The notes beneath the pieces are model-generated. The model was not told the DNA's origin and made no database searches. It was given only the letters and a program-made list of their open reading frames with translations. A program made the translations under genes and the position numbers. This document shows, piece by piece, positions 17,454-17,833 of a stretch of 17,833 nt of DNA (position 1 is the stretch's first letter; every line of letters begins with the position of its first letter). The DNA lies in the NCBI GenBank assembly GCA_014885115.2, contig WKLE02000439.1, positions 1-17,833 of the forward strand. Reading direction: 5' to 3'. The DNA comes from Asterionellopsis glacialis (lineage: Eukaryota > Bacillariophyta > Plagiogrammaphyceae > Rhaphoneidales > Asterionellopsidaceae).

Positions 17454-17833
17454 AAGCGCAAATAAATTTTACACTCCCGGAGTTTACAGACAAAAAGACA
17501 ATAGTCTGGTGTTGTCACGTGGACAAACGCACAAACCAACCAGATGCGCAGTACAACATGATAGTCGGAACTGATCTGTTACAGGTCATGGGCCTTGTCA
17601 TCCACTTTAGCATGAAAACAATCCACTGGGAAGGGTATGAATTACCCATGAAATACCAAAACGCGCAGAAGCGACCTATCACATGGGCGTCCAGACACCT
17701 GTCCTCAAGGAAGCAGAACTACAGCAATCATTCAAAAAAAACATATTAGCAAGGCAGCCTCTCACTGGAAACACCTTACTTATAACAAAAGTAATGCTTA
17801 AGTGCCTACAAAAATACCCACAAGCCTTTAAGG
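17434..17833 (+). pseudogene. Ty3/Gypsy aspartic protease C-terminal half and PR-RT linker
   Basis: Reading from 17435 gives NFIIKQKAQINFTLPEF, then CCHVDKRTNQPDAQYNMI, VGTDLLQVMG and HFSMKTIHWEGYELPMK. This is the usual second half of a Gypsy protease: the I-I/V-G-x-D-L-L motif followed by a strand with W-x-G. NFIIK overlaps the NFITK of the left half across the 20-bp target duplication, so the LINE split one protein. Near 17650 the frame shifts by one, and the new frame runs open to the window end with ATYHMGVQTPVLKEAELQQ, resembling the linker before reverse transcriptase. The gene continues past the window. Confidence 0.8.

Larger units (their letters stand above)
8952..17833 (+). mobile_element. 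Ty3/Gypsy-type LTR retrotransposon (partial, degraded), split by a nested LINE
   Basis: The supported coding extent is gag (8952-10221) and the protease with downstream linker (10204-10403, then 17434-17833). Reverse transcriptase, RNase H, integrase and the 3' LTR would lie beyond the window. The 10404-17433 segment is a separate LINE inserted into the protease frame. Every Gypsy reading frame carries stops or frame changes, so the copy is dead. The block style (an EWIQWRIEF gag core, protease with LLxTGTTATIIL then TMGGNF, and MIVGTDLL) is one I associate with stramenopile Gypsy elements. Confidence 0.75.

Noticed and set aside
17660..17749. RPITWASRHLSSRKQNYS resembles the Ty3 RNase H block (ASR-x-L ... 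NYS)
   Set aside because: It directly follows the protease, where RNase H should not be. The +1 frame over the same bases gives the expected PR-RT linker and stays open to the window end.
1..17833. Alternative genetic code (stops read as amino acids)
   Set aside because: All three stop codons interrupt frames, single-base shifts occur as well, and TGA falls at positions expected to be either Arg or Trp.
1..17833. tRNA, rRNA, CRISPR, bacterial promoters or terminators
   Set aside because: No cloverleaf, rRNA block or regular spaced repeats seen by eye; the intron and retroelements point to a eukaryote.

Overview
The window looks like transposon-rich nuclear DNA from a eukaryote, most plausibly a stramenopile such as a diatom. 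The evidence is a short GT-AG intron, long AT-rich spacers, no bacterial operon or ribosome-binding-site structure, and retroelement proteins (a Ty3-like gag, and a LINE with endonuclease, RT and RNase H) whose signature blocks I associate with diatom and related algal elements. The lineage call rests on remembered family resemblance and is tentative. No gene here is intact. I see no rRNA, tRNA or CRISPR array.

Left part (8-7539): a divergent pair of degraded genes. On the minus strand (4018 to 8) is one long protein with a GNAT-like N-terminal region, an acidic linker, a multi-cysteine zinc-binding (PHD-like) region and a C-terminal Ulp1/C48 cysteine protease. It is broken by several in-frame stops, by single-base frame changes (three at homopolymers) and by a 614-bp non-autonomous TIR element (2626-3239) with a clean 6-bp target duplication. 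Removing that element plus one target copy rejoins the reading frame exactly. On the plus strand (5896-7539) is an unrecognised gene with one convincing 71-nt intron and an acidic tail. Between them lies a degenerate minisatellite of about 80-81 bp period (about 4441-5400). The pair could be the remains of a Ulp1-encoding DNA transposon of unknown superfamily.

Middle (7540-8950): spacer with an inverted repeat, a 48-bp tandem duplication, a truncated PIF/Harbinger-like fragment and a possible LTR promoter.

Right part (8952-17833): a Ty3/Gypsy-type element (gag, then aspartic protease) split inside the protease by a LINE-type retrotransposon of about 7.0 kb (10404-17433). The LINE is bracketed by a 20-bp target duplication with one mismatch, and the protease frame resumes at 17435. 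The LINE has ORF1 (gag-like, coiled coil) and ORF2 (AP-type endonuclease, RT, RNase H, zinc knuckle, C-terminal region). Both are full of stops and frame changes, and three active-site motifs are damaged. The layering therefore reads: Gypsy element, LINE inside its protease, then mutational decay of both.
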